Source: Zoroaster sp. YZ-2022 (taxonomy: Eukaryota > Echinodermata > Asteroidea > Forcipulatida > Zoroasteridae). Taken from it: DNA of 64,000 bases. Where the stretch lies: positions 23,447,290 to 23,511,289 of the forward strand of contig CM055823.1 of the NCBI GenBank assembly GCA_029582265.1, in the 5' to 3' direction. Shown here one piece after another: positions 44,998 to 55,831 of this stretch (position 1 is the stretch's first letter; every line of letters starts with the position of its first letter). Position numbers and translations under genes: made by a program. The notes below the pieces were generated by a model. That model searched no databases. It was not told the origin of the DNA and saw nothing but the letters and a program-made list of their open reading frames with translations.

Positions 44998-45000
44998 ATT
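44869..45000. repeat. (TAAA)n/(TAAAA)n array at the right end of the nested complex
   Basis: It abuts the 5' end of LINE copy C (CACGTCCGTCCTCGGC). On its other side it borders the downstream half of the CR1-like RT. Confidence 0.95.
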
Positions 45001-45004
45001 AAAA

Positions 45005-45345
45005 AAATCTATGTCGGTATTTTTCTGGACCTGTCCAAGGCCTTTGACACTTTGAATCATGAAAGTATTCTAAAAAATAATAAATAAATAATAAAAAATA
45101 AATACTGTGGATTTCTTGAATTGGCCTTGGACTGGTTCAGGAGTTATCTGACAGAACAATTTGTATGTTATAATTCTAGTAATTCATCTAAACAACCAAC
45201 TTCATGCGGCGTTCCCCAAGGATCTATCCTAGGGCCATTATTGTTTATTTTATACATTCATGATATATGTACTACATCTAATGTAAGGTATTTCTTTCTG
45301 TTGTTTTGCTGATGATACTAGCTTACTAATTAGCCATAACAACTT
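45005..45345 (+). pseudogene. CR1/L2-like LINE RT, downstream half of the split copy
   Basis: The + frames read GIFLDLSKAFDTLNHESILK (45015-45075), [39 protein letters not shown] and [13 protein letters not shown] (catalytic ADD, ~45305). These are the RT blocks that would follow the half at 24580-25040, after a gap of roughly 50 residues. A small TAAA-rich insertion lies at 45073-45108. Same strand and complementary content make one original element the simplest reading. Confidence 0.78.
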
Positions 45346-45653
45346 GCGACGCATTAAATTTGATTTTGTTTATTCAATTTTTAAATTTAAATTGCGGCCA
45401 TTATAGGATTGGATCGCATTCTCAGAGCACACTCTAAATACAGTACTAAACAATGGTGTATTATTTCACATATTATATCAACAAAACTTTTGTAAGAGAA
45501 CACGTTTCCATTCTTCTTTATATGCAGTAATGATAAAGTAAAATAAAGATTGCATTATGCATAATAAGCATGCATTGTATTGCATTGAATTGCTTATCAC
45601 TTTGAAGGTATACTTTGACCTGACGAACTTTTGTATTTATGTTAATATTCCAG
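45346..45653. other. intron sequence before the third LRR exon
   Basis: No coding signal. GCATT/ATGCA-rich stretch at 45550-45590. A pyrimidine-poor acceptor tract leads into CCAG at 45650-45653. Confidence 0.4.
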
Positions 45654-45725
45654 ATATATTTCAAGCAACATGATCACCAGCTTCGACGATTCCAGCTTCA
45701 TGGGTCTGGTTAACTTGGAAACCTT
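45654..45725 (+). CDS. LRR-containing GPCR: LRR exon
   Basis: A 72-nt exon after AATATTCCAG and before GTAAGATAT, phase 2 on both sides. It encodes YISSNMITSFDDSSFMGLVN and then LETL, a full LRR with the NxI and FxGL positions. It is more diverged from the 18.8/19.6 kb exons than those are from each other, so it is not a recent duplicate. Confidence 0.85.
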
Positions 45726-46307
45726 GTAAGATATTTCAAATAACATTTATTTTTGGAGTCAAGCATTAATGAAGTTTGTGGTCAAAATATAGAAGAATCC
45801 TTCATAATACCATGATCATACTGTACATGTATTCTTTCAAAATAAAATGTAACTGTAATCAATACAAGGATTGGTTAAAACTGTCCATGCTGGGACATTT
45901 CAAAAATGCTTCTCGATGCCAAAAATATTAAGTGAAAAGTATACAACATTGTTATTATCGTTTACGAGTTATCGCGCACCAAGTCTAAGTAACCGACAAA
46001 AATCATCTTTATATGAACATTGTTTATGTTGAATAAGAACTTGTTGCTTTTATTACCGGTATGAAATACACACTAGTGGATCCAGGATGATCTTGGGTGT
46101 GGCCAAATCACCAACCTCCCTGGTTTAGCACCTTTAGCTACAATTACCCCCCCCCCCCCCCCTAAAAACATGGATGTGAAGTGTCACGCAATATGCCTCC
46201 GTGTGTAGCATCGGGACGTGGATACAAAATTTAAAAAATAAATAAATAAATAAAGATAAATAAATAAAACACCGACTCACTCAACCCACCTACATGAAGC
46301 GATTTAA
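45726..46307. other. intron sequence; C-run and TAAA tracts
   Basis: Contains (C)15 at 46148-46162 and AAATAAATAAA tracts at 46227-46268. No gene. Confidence 0.4.
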
Positions 46308-46686
46308 GAGTAAGGGACTGTAAATATCAAACATAGGTTGGCCACGGCAAAAAATAGATTTTCTTCATACTTTCATATTTGATGGACCTTTACCCCAAAC
46401 TAACAAATATGGAAAAAAATTCAAAAAAAACTTAGTTGCCATGGCAGCAGCCAAATTACCATTTTAGGGTGGTTTCTAAATTTTTTAAATTTTTGAATAG
46501 TGAAATTTGCCTATTTTCAAGGCCACGTTACCATTACACAGGATATAGAAAATTATTTTCTTTAAAAGTTATGTATAGGTGGGTCTTTAGAGGCTGCATT
46601 GAATGTATAAAAATAATCACCAGGTATCTGGGTGGGTTATACCATTAATTTCAAATAGGGGTGTTTTTGGACTTTTTCAAAGTATG

Positions 46687-46763
<77 letters not shown>

Positions 46764-47065
46764 ACAGCTCATAACCCTTATGGTAGTGCCCCGATTTCAA
46801 CATCGACCACATATTGTTGAGATGAGACATTGGTCTTGTGGAAAATTAAAAAAATAGCTGGGGGAAAATACTTTATTCTTGGCAGTATTGCCGGAAACTT
46901 TCCCATTTTTTCGAAATTCAATGCAAGGCTAAGCTGAAGTTTAATGATGTGAAAACAAAATTTAAAACCTTTGTAATCAATATTTATTGAAAAGAAAGTA
47001 AATTTTATATTAAATTAGATTAGCTGTAATGGTCAGTTACAATAAACCACTGGAGTGTTGCCATA
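46308..47065 (+). repeat. left long inverted repeat
   Basis: It matches the reverse complement of 50520-51252, including the GTTGCCATGGCA core, the GTTTTTGGACTTTTTCAAAG block and the AACTTTCCCATTTTTTCG block. A (TA)n run of about 36 units at 46692-46760 is present here only. A second, more diverged copy of the inner ~170 bp follows at 47385-47560. Confidence 0.85.
46692..46760. repeat. (TA)n microsatellite in the left arm
   Basis: An uninterrupted AT/TA run. The matching place in the right arm has only a short AT stretch. Confidence 0.95.
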
Positions 47066-47912
47066 ACTGGGGCTCAACCCGAACAAGGCGTGGGGGGGGG
47101 GCTAGGGAGAATCAATGTTTGCACCCCCCGCAATATTTTCCTGTAATTTCTTAAAGCTGCAGCTGACCACCACAAGACTTGCTTACTTTACCCTAACTTT
47201 AGGGTCAAACTATTATATCTTGGCATTTTTGTAACAGTTAAAGTTTTATAATTGTATTTTTTTTAATTGTATTTTTTGTCAGGATTTTGTTCATTAGTTA
47301 TTTTTTTCCACAAAATGTTATTGATGTGTGTCATATGATCAACAAATTGTGGAAAGTATCAACTTTAGCTTCGGGGGGGGGGGATAGGCCATCTCTGGAG
47401 TGTTGCCAGACATATTCGGGTTTTCTTTTTAATTCAATGCAAACCTAATATAAAGTTCAATGTGATGAAAATGAAACTTAAACATTGTAGGTAACATTTA
47501 TTGAAAAGAAAGTGAACTGCATATCAGATGAGATCATCTGTTATGGTAGGTGTTGGTATAACTGGAGTTTTACAGTGAAATATGGATAAATTGAACTTTT
47601 CTAAAAGTGCGAAAAATACACAGGAGTTCATAAGCAGTATGGTATTAAATTTTATTTTGCTGCAGATAATATCAGACAGCCAAGGAACAGGGGATACACT
47701 GTACAGTGTTATATCTTTACAGGAACTGTTTTCAAGTTAACACCCGCAACATTTTCATAGAATCTGATAATTAAAGCCAAATATGCACAATCAAGAAACT
47801 TTTGCCACAAATGAGAAAGGTGTGCCCATGTTCAGTAATTGTGAGCTATATGCCTAGAGTGGCCTTCGGACTTTGTGAGTCAGGCGATTTCCATTAAAAA
47901 AATTGGTTGTTC

Positions 47913-48089
47913 CTACTTGAAACAGGTGCATTCCCAAACAGATTGTTTAATTTTAGCAACATATGGTGCTTTCTTGTTCTGCTTCAACCCGGATGTATCA
48001 ATGCTGAGGTGTTCACAAATATCTTTCAGTTTTTGAAGCTTAATTGTAGCCAGTTGGGTAAAACTTGTAGCTTTGCATGGTGAGGATGA
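47913..48089 (-). pseudogene. C2H2-protein gene, 3' part beyond the Penelope insertion
   Basis: On the - strand the frame reads SFTQLATIKLQKLKDICEHL, SIDTSGLKQNKKAPYVAKIK and then QSVWECTCF before TAG at 47913-47915. The K-L-x-x-x-C-x-x-L..K-x-x-Y-V-x-x-I pattern is SAP-like. It resumes where the upstream part (49412-50150) is cut, so it is the missing C terminus. Confidence 0.65.
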
Positions 48090-48211
48090 TAAGTAAGACT
48101 AATTGCGGTGACACCATGTGGAATCTCAATTGAGTAGTAATTAGTTCTGAAAAGAACTGGTGGTACAACTCGACGTTTCGATCAGTATGCTCTGATCGTC
48201 CTCAGGAGAAT
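48090..48211 (-). repeat. Penelope-type terminal repeat with hammerhead-like core
   Basis: Nearly identical to 21732-21853. On the - strand it reads CTGAGGA, C, GATCAG-AGCATA-CTGATC, GAAACG. The conserved boxes and a perfect 6-bp stem are in hammerhead order. One extra C next to the first box leaves the ribozyme fold uncertain. Confidence 0.75.
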
Positions 48212-48407
48212 GCCGGACTCTGGAAAATGCTGCTGCTTAAGTAGACTGCTGGAGGATCATTCCATGAATGGATGCTGGAGGATTAGTTCGTTGAGGCGCG
48301 CAGGCGGGAACTGTTGAGACTAGGATCCTAGGGGTTGGGGGAGAGGAGTGTGTGCTCACTGAACTGAATCAGTTGTTAACAAGCACAGGGGATGGAGGGT
48401 GGTTGAC

Positions 48408-49410
48408 TTAGGATATAGGAGATCCCTCAGTCTGGGGTGGGTTATGGACTTTGGATATAGAAGATCCTTCAGTCCGTAGTAGTGGTCGCCAAATGTCGCT
48501 GATGTAGAAGCCGATGTCCTGTGGCACAGTGTCGTGTTTGACGATCTCGATGGCTTCTCTGATGCGTCTGGGGTGCCATGTGTCGATGGGTGTGATGAGT
48601 TGGGCTGCCTGCCAGTCGATTTGGTGGTCTTTGATGTGCGAGTGCTTGACGATGGCGGACTTCTCGAAATCTCCTCTGCGGCCGTGTGCTCGGTGTTCCT
48701 TCAATCTGATGGGGAGGTTGCGTCCTGTTTCGCCGATGTACACCTTACCGCACTCACAGGGGATCCGATAGACTCCCACTCTGTTGTCTGGGTCCGGTTT
48801 GTCCTTGTGGGTGTGTAGAAGTCCTTGGAATTTGCTGGGGGCTGAGTGGAACACATCGATGCCTGCTCGTAGGAGGATGCGCTGTAGTTTGTGAGATGTC
48901 GAACCTAGATAGGGGAGACAAGCAGAGACGGTTAGATTACTTACCTTGCTTTCGGGGCTTGGAACCGGCTTCGCTATGCTGATCTTGCTGGGGTTGTAAC
49001 CGTTGCGTTTGAGGGTGGTTCGGATGTGCTGTAGTTCCTTGGGAAGGCTGTCCTTGTCACAAATGTTGTAGGCGCGTTGTACGAGGGTACGGTTGACCGA
49101 TGACTTGATGCTTGGGTGATGGAAGGAGCGCTGGTTCAGGTACCGATCTGTGTGCGTGGGCTTTCTGTAGACGTTGTGGTGTAGGGAGCCGTCTGGGTTT
49201 CTGGAAATGCCAACATCAAGGAACGCGATCTTGCCGTCTTCTTCTGTTTCCATGGTGAACTTGATGCTCGAGTGTTGCTGGATGAGATGTTGTAGAAAAT
49301 CCTGGAGTGTGTCTCTGCCATGTGGCCAAACCACAAAGGTGTCATCCACGTATCGGAGCCACAGCTTCGGTTGGAGGTCGGCGGTGTTGAGGCGGTGTAG
49401 CCAGTTGCTT
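48408..49410 (-). CDS. Penelope-like RT C-terminal region with GIY-YIG endonuclease
   Basis: The frame is uninterrupted from 49410 to TAG/stop at 48408 (first ATG 49349). RYVDDTFVVWPHG is the catalytic RT box. IAFLDVGISRNPDGSLHHNV, then RKPTHTDRYLNQRSFHHPSI is the conserved Penelope RT region. At residues ~200-240, IPCECGKVYIGETGRNLPIR and RLKEH form the GIY-YIG endonuclease with its Cys pair. SAIVKHSHIKDHQIDW and RIREAIEIVKH complete the nuclease. Such elements copy RNA onto a nicked target. The truncated protein here would be inactive. Confidence 0.9.
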
Positions 49411-49411
49411 C

Positions 49412-50150
49412 TTTCTTATAATCTCACACAAATTAATATCATCAACACACAGAGGATGCTTGAATGAGAGAGAATCTTTAACAATTTCATTTCTTCTTCA
49501 GCAGGACTTAGAATAGCATAATAATATTCTGCTTTAGCAACAGCTGTCGTACCTTTCACTCTCCTGCGAGCTGCTTCTCGGGAAAAGTAGCTAGAAATTT
49601 GTCTGGTTGTTAGATATTTATCTAGAGTGAAAGGTTTCTGTCCATTATTGTCCTTGACTATTCTCATATATTTTGAAACATCTGCTGGGTCAACTTTGTT
49701 TCCCGTCTCTTCACCATATTGGAATTTTCTTTGTAAGTAGTTGGTTTGCTTGTTTTTTAATCTCTGTGACTTCTTGGTGATTTTCAGTGTCCATCCCATT
49801 TCTATCTGCGTTTGTTGGGATTGGACAGTTGCTGTGGATTTCTGCCAAGGAACTGTAGTGTCAGCCTGAATAAGTTTAGTGGAGTAGGCAATGCAGGCTT
49901 TATCAAGGAGTGTTTCACACTCAGATGCCAAGTTATGTTTCTCAGAATTAACATGATGATCTAGCTCAGATAGCGTGGGATACGACATAACACAGCCATC
50001 CTCAGGACAGCAAAACAAGTTTGACTCATCGCTTTTCTGAGCAGTTATTCTCCTCGGTTTGATTTTAGCAAACTGAACTGGATGTGTAGGACTCTCAACA
50101 ATGTCATATTCTCCAACTCCAACATCAAAAGTAATAAACTACCCTGCTCG
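49412..50150 (-). pseudogene. C2H2-finger protein of the TTAA element, 5' part
   Basis: The longest frame (50018-49416) begins at an internal Met. The same frame is open upstream to ~50150 (VITFDVGVGEYDIVESPTHP, then VQFAKIKPRRITAQ), but no start codon is found. CPEDGCVMSYPTLSELDHHV, then NSEKH, is a C-x4-C..H-x(n)-H finger. A basic linker with NYLQRKFQYGEETGNKVDPA and LTTRQISSYFSREAARRRVK follows. A small frame change near 49480 turns the end into SFKHPLCVDDINLCE before the Penelope-like element cuts it. I do not recognise the family. DNA binding is inferred from the finger alone. Confidence 0.6.
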
Positions 50151-50519
50151 ATCAACACATTTCTAATTTTGATAAAACCTCAAAAAAATCAACGATGGCC
50201 GCCATTTTGAATGTATTATGATGCATCTGAGACTGAGATGATCACGAAACACACCATCACATTCTTTTTATCTTGCTGAAAATAAAAATCCAAAACCAGC
50301 AAGAATACACATAAAAACGTGGTTACCAAGATCAACTGAAATAGTTGCCATAGTAACAACAAAACTTTGCCAAAACTGCTTTTGTAACAGCTAGACCCTT
50401 GGGATCTAAATAAATTCAGCAAGTTTCATCGCAATGAGATGCAAGGTTTAAAATTGACGGGGAAAATAATATTTAATAATGATATTATTGGGGGCTCATT
50501 GTTGCCCCTCCCCCCCCCC

Positions 50520-51252
50520 CCAATAGTGTTAAACCCTAGTTATGGCAATACCCCCCAGTGGTTTATTGGGACTCGGACCATTACAGGTGATCTAATTTGA
50601 TATAAAAATTGATATTCTTTACAATAAATATTACTTACAAAGATTTAATTTCATTTTCATACCATTAAACTTTGGGTTAGCCTTGCATTGAATTTCGAAA
50701 AAATGGGAAAGTTTCCGGCAACACTGCCAAGAATAAAGTATTTTCCCCCAGCTATTTTTTTTAAATTTTCCACAAGACCAATGTCTCATCTCAACAATAT
50801 GTGGTCGATGTTGAAATCGGGGCACTACCATGGGTTATGAGCTGTCAAAAATGGTATATTTTCATACTTTGAAAAGTCCAAAAACACCCGTATTTGAAAT
50901 TAATGGTATAACCCACCCAGATACCTGGTGATTATTTTTATACATTCAATGCAGCCTCTAAGTACCCACCTATCCATAACTTTTAAAGAAGATAATTTTC
51001 TATATCCTGTGTAATGGTAACGCGGCCTTGAATATAGGCAAATTTTACTATTCAAAAATTGAAAAAATGGCAAAACTAGCCTATAATCTTAATTTGGCTG
51101 TTGCCATGGCAACGAAGTTTTTTTAAAGAATTTTTTTCCATATTTGTCAGTTTGGGGCAAAGGTCCATCAAATATAAAAGTATGAAGGAAATCCATTTTT
51201 TGGCTGTGGCCAACATTTTTAAACAATCTTTGATATTTACAGTCCCTTACTC
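50520..51252 (-). repeat. right long inverted repeat
   Basis: Partner of 46308-47065. Shared blocks include CAGTCCCTTACTC, the CATATTTGTCAGTTTGGGGC segment and the TGGTGATTATTTTTATACAT segment. Divergence by small indels suggests the arms have not been recently homogenised. Confidence 0.85.
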
Positions 51253-51395
51253 TTAAGAGGCGTTCCAGTTCATGCACTTTCGTAAACTTTTCCCCATATA
51301 TTTACTCCGTTGCAAAATTCATCCCCTTCCATCATCTGATTTCTGGATCCACCTGGACACATGTAGTATATTAATATTATTTGTTTATTTTCAAG

Positions 51396-51467
51396 GGAGA
51401 TCAGTAATATTCCACTCACTATCATACGTAGCAACGCCTTCGAAGGACTTACCAAACTAAGGATACT
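51396..51467 (+). CDS. LRR-containing GPCR: LRR exon
   Basis: A 72-nt exon after TTTGTTTATTTTCAAG and before GTAAGACAT. In phase 2 it encodes EISNIPLTIIRSNAFEGLTK and then LRIL, a complete LRR. The polypyrimidine tract, donor, phase and length all agree with the other LRR exons. It sits only ~140 bp beyond the TTAA element. Confidence 0.82.
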
Positions 51468-51687
51468 GTAAGACATTGTTCTTCTCTTTTTCATAGTAGT
51501 AGTCTGCATCTTGGGTTTGAAATGTGGTGTGGTTAAAAACGGGATACCGCAATCTATGATCGCTTCTTTCTGCATAGAATTTCAGATATAAAAAATCAAC
51601 ACACGACAAGGCATCTTTAATTTTCTCTGTCTTAAAATAGGGTTGAAATGAGTAAATATTCGTTTTTTTACATTGATTATTTAATAG

Positions 51688-51774
51688 GATACTGATCAGA
51701 AATAAAACATCCACTGATGACCCAATTGATATCCAAGATGGAGCCCTAAACGACCTTGTGAACCTCAACAACCT
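51688..51774 (+). CDS. LRR-containing GPCR: variant 29-residue LRR exon
   Basis: An 87-nt exon after TTTAATAG and before GTAAGTG, phase 2. It encodes ILIRNKTSTDDPIDIQDGAL and then NDLVNLNNL: an LRR with five extra residues and a possible N-glycosylation site (NKT). The GAL..L-x-x-L-x-x-L spacing is that of the LRR capping region just before the hinge of LGRs, which fits its place before the 7TM exon. Confidence 0.8.
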
Positions 51775-51895
51775 GTAAGTGTAATGATGAAAGTAACCGC
51801 TGGAACGCGGATAATAGTAATGCATAAGAAACGACCTGTAAGTGTAATGATGAAAGTAACTCTCCAACGCGGATAATACTACTGTATAAGAAAAC
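51771..51895 (+). repeat. 63-bp tandem duplication spanning a splice donor
   Basis: ACCTGTAAGTGTAATGATGA starts at 51771 and again at 51834. The first unit includes the last four exon bases and the donor. The second carries an intact duplicate donor. Using the second donor would read CTG TAA and stop at once. Confidence 0.85.
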
Positions 51896-51899
51896 AACC

Positions 51900-52926
51900 A
51901 ATATTACTTTACCCCAATGAGAACAATGCATGCGACATGAGACCTAAGCTTTTTTGTTTTTGTTTGTTTGTTGGGGTGTCTGTTTGTTTGTTTTTAAATG
52001 TTTGTTAAGACTTGAATATATTCACACACGATCTTGTCTGTATACAGCCCTATAGATCCAATGTGGCCCCTATGATATTTTGTTATATCTCCAGAACGCT
52101 TTGACCAATCACTCTCAAATTGTATGACTTCCCTATAATTATTCTTTAGTTTAAGACACCCCTGCCCCCTCATACCCAAATAATGTTTGGTGTTCATGTT
52201 TGCCATATGTTTCGTTTATTTTGAACAGGTCTAATTGAATTTCCATTTTCTGGTGGTAAATATTAAATTTCTGATACTGTTAGGCATTGAATGTGTGTTT
52301 TGGGGTTTGTTGTCAACTTTCAAACGCTGATCTGGGGGGAAATGAGTTTTGTGACCACTTCCAATGCATTCTGGGAATCCAGCATTACGTTAAAAAGGCA
52401 ATATATAATGTCTGTATCATTTTTTGCTAGGTTTTTAGAGATTTGTTTTGTGTTTTAATTATCTGTTGTAATCATAATGTTTATAATTGTATTCAAATTT
52501 TGGGTTACAATATTCAAAAATAATGTTTATGGTATTACAAAAACTGGTGGTTATAGCGCCCTCTAGCGGTGATCAAGTGACGTCGAATTATTACTTGCAC
52601 TTCAGACATCTGTGAAGTCAAATGGATGAAAATTTTGAACAATATGGGGAAATACTGTTTTCACAAAAATGGGTATACAGCGCACCTTAATGGTGACCCT
52701 AACCGAAGTTTGTTTTGACCGCATCCGAGAGATCTTGGCGAAATTAACATCCCTACGAAGTTTCAATAAAGTGTGCTGAACATTAAAGAAGATACAATTT
52801 CTGTCAGTAGTATTTCGAGTAGGCTAATAATCATATTTTCACCACCTTTTTAACATCGTGCAAATAAACCGAATGCTACAAAAGGCTGAATGTTTTTTCT
52901 AACATTTTTGTTTTTGTTATAATTAG
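51900..52926. other. last intron of the GPCR gene
   Basis: No further exon or element recognised. CTGTTTGTTTG-type repeats lie at 51957-51995. GCGCCCTCTAG at 52557 resembles sequence in the arms at 61.5 and 62.6 kb. The acceptor TTTTTGTTATAATTAG ends at 52926. Confidence 0.4.
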
Positions 52927-54061
52927 GACCGTCGATGATTACCGACTCTGCTGTGAATTTGTTTCAGCTATTCCTGGTTTTAATCGCTCTAATTGCAAAA
53001 CCACCGAGTATACGTCACCATTAAGCCACTGTGGCAGTATGATGAGGAACCAAGTACTCAGAGTATTCATATGGATCATTGGTCTGAGCGCCCTCATTGG
53101 TAATGTAGCTGCTGTTATTTGGAGGTGTAGGCAATTACGCAAAGAAACACATGAGAATAAAACGCACTCTTTCTTGGTTCTCAACTTAGCTATATCTGAT
53201 CTGATCATGGGGGTTTATATGCTGATAATCGCAAGTGCAGATATACAATTTGGGAAGAAGTACTTTAAGGGAGCGGAGAGATGGCGGTCCAGTGCAGTTT
53301 GCAAGATTGCTGGGGTGCTGTCTGTGCTGTCAAGTGAAGCATCTGTCTTCTTCGTCACCATGATCAGTATTGAGTGTTTCATAGGCATCGTATTCCCATT
53401 TAGTCCATTTAAAATCCGTGGGAAGTCATCCAAAGTGATTGTATGCATAATATGGGTAGTGTCTGCATGTCTCAGTATTATTCCAACCGTAATAAGTAGA
53501 TCTGATTCAAAGATATATGGATTATCTGATGTGTGTATAGGGCTTCCTCTAATAACACATCCAACCAATGTTGTTAGTGAAGAGATCGAAATTGATAACA
53601 ATTTATATTGGGCATCCAATTCCAAAGTTACGACCATAGTTTCTCATGGAAGTAAACCATCGTGGATTTACTCTATTGTCTTGTTTCTTGGCGTGAACTT
53701 GTTGTGCTTTGTGATCGTTCTTTGCTGTTACATAGCAATGTTCGTGAGTGTACAAAAAACAGCCAAGAATGTCAGAGTGGCTGCTCATCGGAAGCGGGAA
53801 GTGAAGATGGCGATTAAAATGGCGTTCATAGTAGGTACGGACTTCGCCTGCTGGATGCCTGTCATCATCATGGGGATTCTCTCGCAGTCCAATGCGGTGC
53901 AGATCAGTCTTGTAATGTATGCCTGGATTTCCGTATTTATACTACCAATCAACTCATCAGTGAATCCATATCTATATACAATCGTCACTGCAGTTGCCAA
54001 TAAGATTCAAAATGCCAAATCCAACAACCGTCCGATAGAACTAAACATGGCACAAAGATAA
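52927..54061 (+). CDS. LRR-containing GPCR (relaxin-receptor/GRL101-like): hinge and seven-helix terminal exon
   Basis: A single 1135-nt exon entered in phase 2. The hinge TVDDYRLCCEFVSAIPGFN and SPLSHCGSMMRNQVLRVFIW keeps the Cys pair and later Cys of LGR hinges. The helices are VFIWIIGLSALIGNVAAVIW (TM1), FLVLNLAISDLIMGVYMLII (TM2, with the SDL core), TM3 ending ISIECFIGIVFPF (ECF in place of DRY), CIIWVVSACLSIIPTVI (TM4), SIVLFLGVNLLCFVIVLCCY (TM5), MAIKMAFIVGTDFACWMPVI (TM6) and SSVNPYLYTIV (TM7, NPxxY). The C-tail is short (~25 residues) and ends at TAA 54059-54061. Family knowledge: surface receptor for relaxin-like or glycoprotein-type ligands acting through G proteins. The ligand is unknown here. 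Confidence 0.95.
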
Positions 54062-55143
54062 ACACAAAGATTAAATTATTGTCTTGAAAGACTGCCTGCC
54101 TCTGAACCATTATCTTATGACATTTTACTTATCCTAAATTAAAGCCAAACATTTTCAAATACCTTGATTAAACGCAGATATTTTTCAACCTATTTTTGGT
54201 TTTTCGAATGGTGCATTTTGTCGAAACGTAGTTCATATGTTTTTGTTTCTTCAACAAATTATTTAAATTTTGATGAATGTTATCATTGATATTATTTAAA
54301 ATATATTATATAAAAATAATAACACATCTTCAAATTAATAGAGGTATTCCCTCATCGTTCAAGTTTCTTATGTCTGTTTCGTTAATTTCATTTATGGGTT
54401 AGCTATAAACGGCTGCACATAACCCAAATATGGACTCCGTCTCTGTATACACTATCACCGTAGTAAACGAAGGTGAAAGTCCAACCTGGACTAGGTTGTA
54501 CATCCTGTTGGCAAAATTGCTCCTAGGAATACTTTTAAGTTAGTATTTAGACGATAAATTATAACATTCAAATACTTTATCATCTCTAACTGTAAACTAA
54601 AACAAGTTTTTAAAATGTGTCGGTTTGTAAAAAAGAAAATCAGACTTAGAATTTTTGGTAAAATGTCTGTAAAGGCGTCCATACTTAAGAAACAAGAGAT
54701 GTGTGCTTGTGAATGTTTCAGCTTATTTCGTCGTTTAAGAGAAAATTGTGAAAATGCATTTAGATTATTTGTAGCGTATTCATTCTGATGATCCATTGCA
54801 GATTGGAAATAATTTGTCAGGATTATTCTGCCGGAATAATTTGTCAGGACGGCAGGACGGATTGTTTGGTAACAACGACATCTTAAAACCAATTAAGCTT
54901 GTATCTTTTCAGGTAAATGGTAATTACACTCAATTTAACCTTTATTAAATTACCACTTTCTCATTATTACAGAGAAACATTGTGTTAATAGATGTTGTTT
55001 ATCTATATGGCCTTACGCAGATTTTTGGAAGGTGGCTTTTCATTAAGGATAGTTATTAACTTTTGTTATTGACACTCGAAACTTCTTACGTTTAATATTT
55101 GATATATTCAATATATTCAGTATATTTAACATTATGTAATAAG
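54062..55143. other. GPCR 3' region and intergenic sequence
   Basis: The 3' UTR likely starts here. An ATTAAA-type signal lies at 54139 and AT-rich signals near 54300. A - strand frame at 54491-54892 shows no motif. Nothing else is recognisable. Confidence 0.4.
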
Positions 55144-55308
55144 GGAATAAAAGTTTGTCGTGTGGTCTTTACCGCAGGATAATGACCAGATTTGGGCGTG
55201 GTCACATGCGATAAAGGAACCAGCCGAAGGTGAGGTCTTTTATCTCCGTGGCCATGCACAACCAGTCATTATCCTACACTAAAGACCAAGCGCTAATCTT
55301 TTATTCGC
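55144..55308. repeat. imperfect ~160-bp foldback palindrome
   Basis: GGAATAAAAGTTTG..TGGTCTTTACCGCAGGATAATGAC on the left is complementary to GTCATTATCCTACACTAAAG, ACCA..AATCTTTTATTC on the right. The inner parts pair less well. A hairpin MITE or a foldback element is likely. No target duplication was identified. Confidence 0.65.
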
Positions 55309-55823
55309 ATTAATAAATGCCTGTATAGATTCAGTTTAAAAAAATTATAAATAAATAACAAAATAAACAAATAAAAACTATTTTTGGGGGAAAAAATAGC
55401 AATGGGCATCTCCACGTTTTGGGGACACACGAGTCAGTGTGATGCGAAACAAACTTCGTTACCCTGTTTGGTGACGCACATACGCGCTGCTCTAATTTTG
55501 ATAGTCCTTGTCTTAACCATTTGTTAACCAGTTCGCGTCGGAGGCCGTGTATACACGCAATTTATTTCTGCACCGCGGATCGGAGAGCGTCTAAACACGC
55601 CACAAGAAACTCCGGAATATTTGTACGCATGCTCAGTTCAGCCATGCGTGCACAGTGACATGCTCGGAAGTGCCGGCCACCCGCTGTGGAAGCTTCCATT
55701 CACGGTGTGTGTGGGAAAAAGAAACCCGCCACGGGGGCCCAGAAAAACTTTTTTATTCCCGACGCGAACTGGTTAATACACCACCACGTGATCACATTTC
55801 GCCCAATCAGATGTCTTATCTGT
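55309..55823. other. no gene recognised
   Basis: Unique-looking sequence of higher GC content after 55400. It contains ATGs but no frame with a recognisable domain. Confidence 0.35.
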
Positions 55824-55831
55824 CTTGGGCA

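Larger units (their letters stand above)
48090..49411 (-). mobile_element. Penelope-like element, 5'-truncated
   Basis: The - strand element keeps the end of RT, the GIY-YIG endonuclease, a 3' UTR and the 122-bp terminal repeat (48090-48211) shared with 12006 and 21732. It is inserted within the C2H2 gene. The RT begins abruptly at NWLHRLNTADLQPK, so the N-terminal RT blocks and the upstream terminal repeat are lost. Confidence 0.88.
46308..51252. mobile_element. TTAA-flanked DNA element with ~0.75-kb inverted repeats
   Basis: GAGTAAGGGACTG at 46308 and CAGTCCCTTACTC ending 51252 are inverted termini, each bordered by TTAA (46304-46307 and 51253-51256). Homology continues inward for about 750 bp (46308-47065 against 50520-51252) with small indels. 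The interior holds a - strand gene (47913-50150) that is interrupted by a Penelope-like element (48090-49411). TTAA duplications are used by the piggyBac and Kolobok superfamilies, but no DDE transposase is visible. The whole element lies in an intron of the GPCR gene. Confidence 0.82.

Noticed and set aside
53215..53637. 140-codon frame antisense to the GPCR exon
   Set aside because: It is a shadow of the seven-helix coding sequence, and the sense frame has all family motifs.
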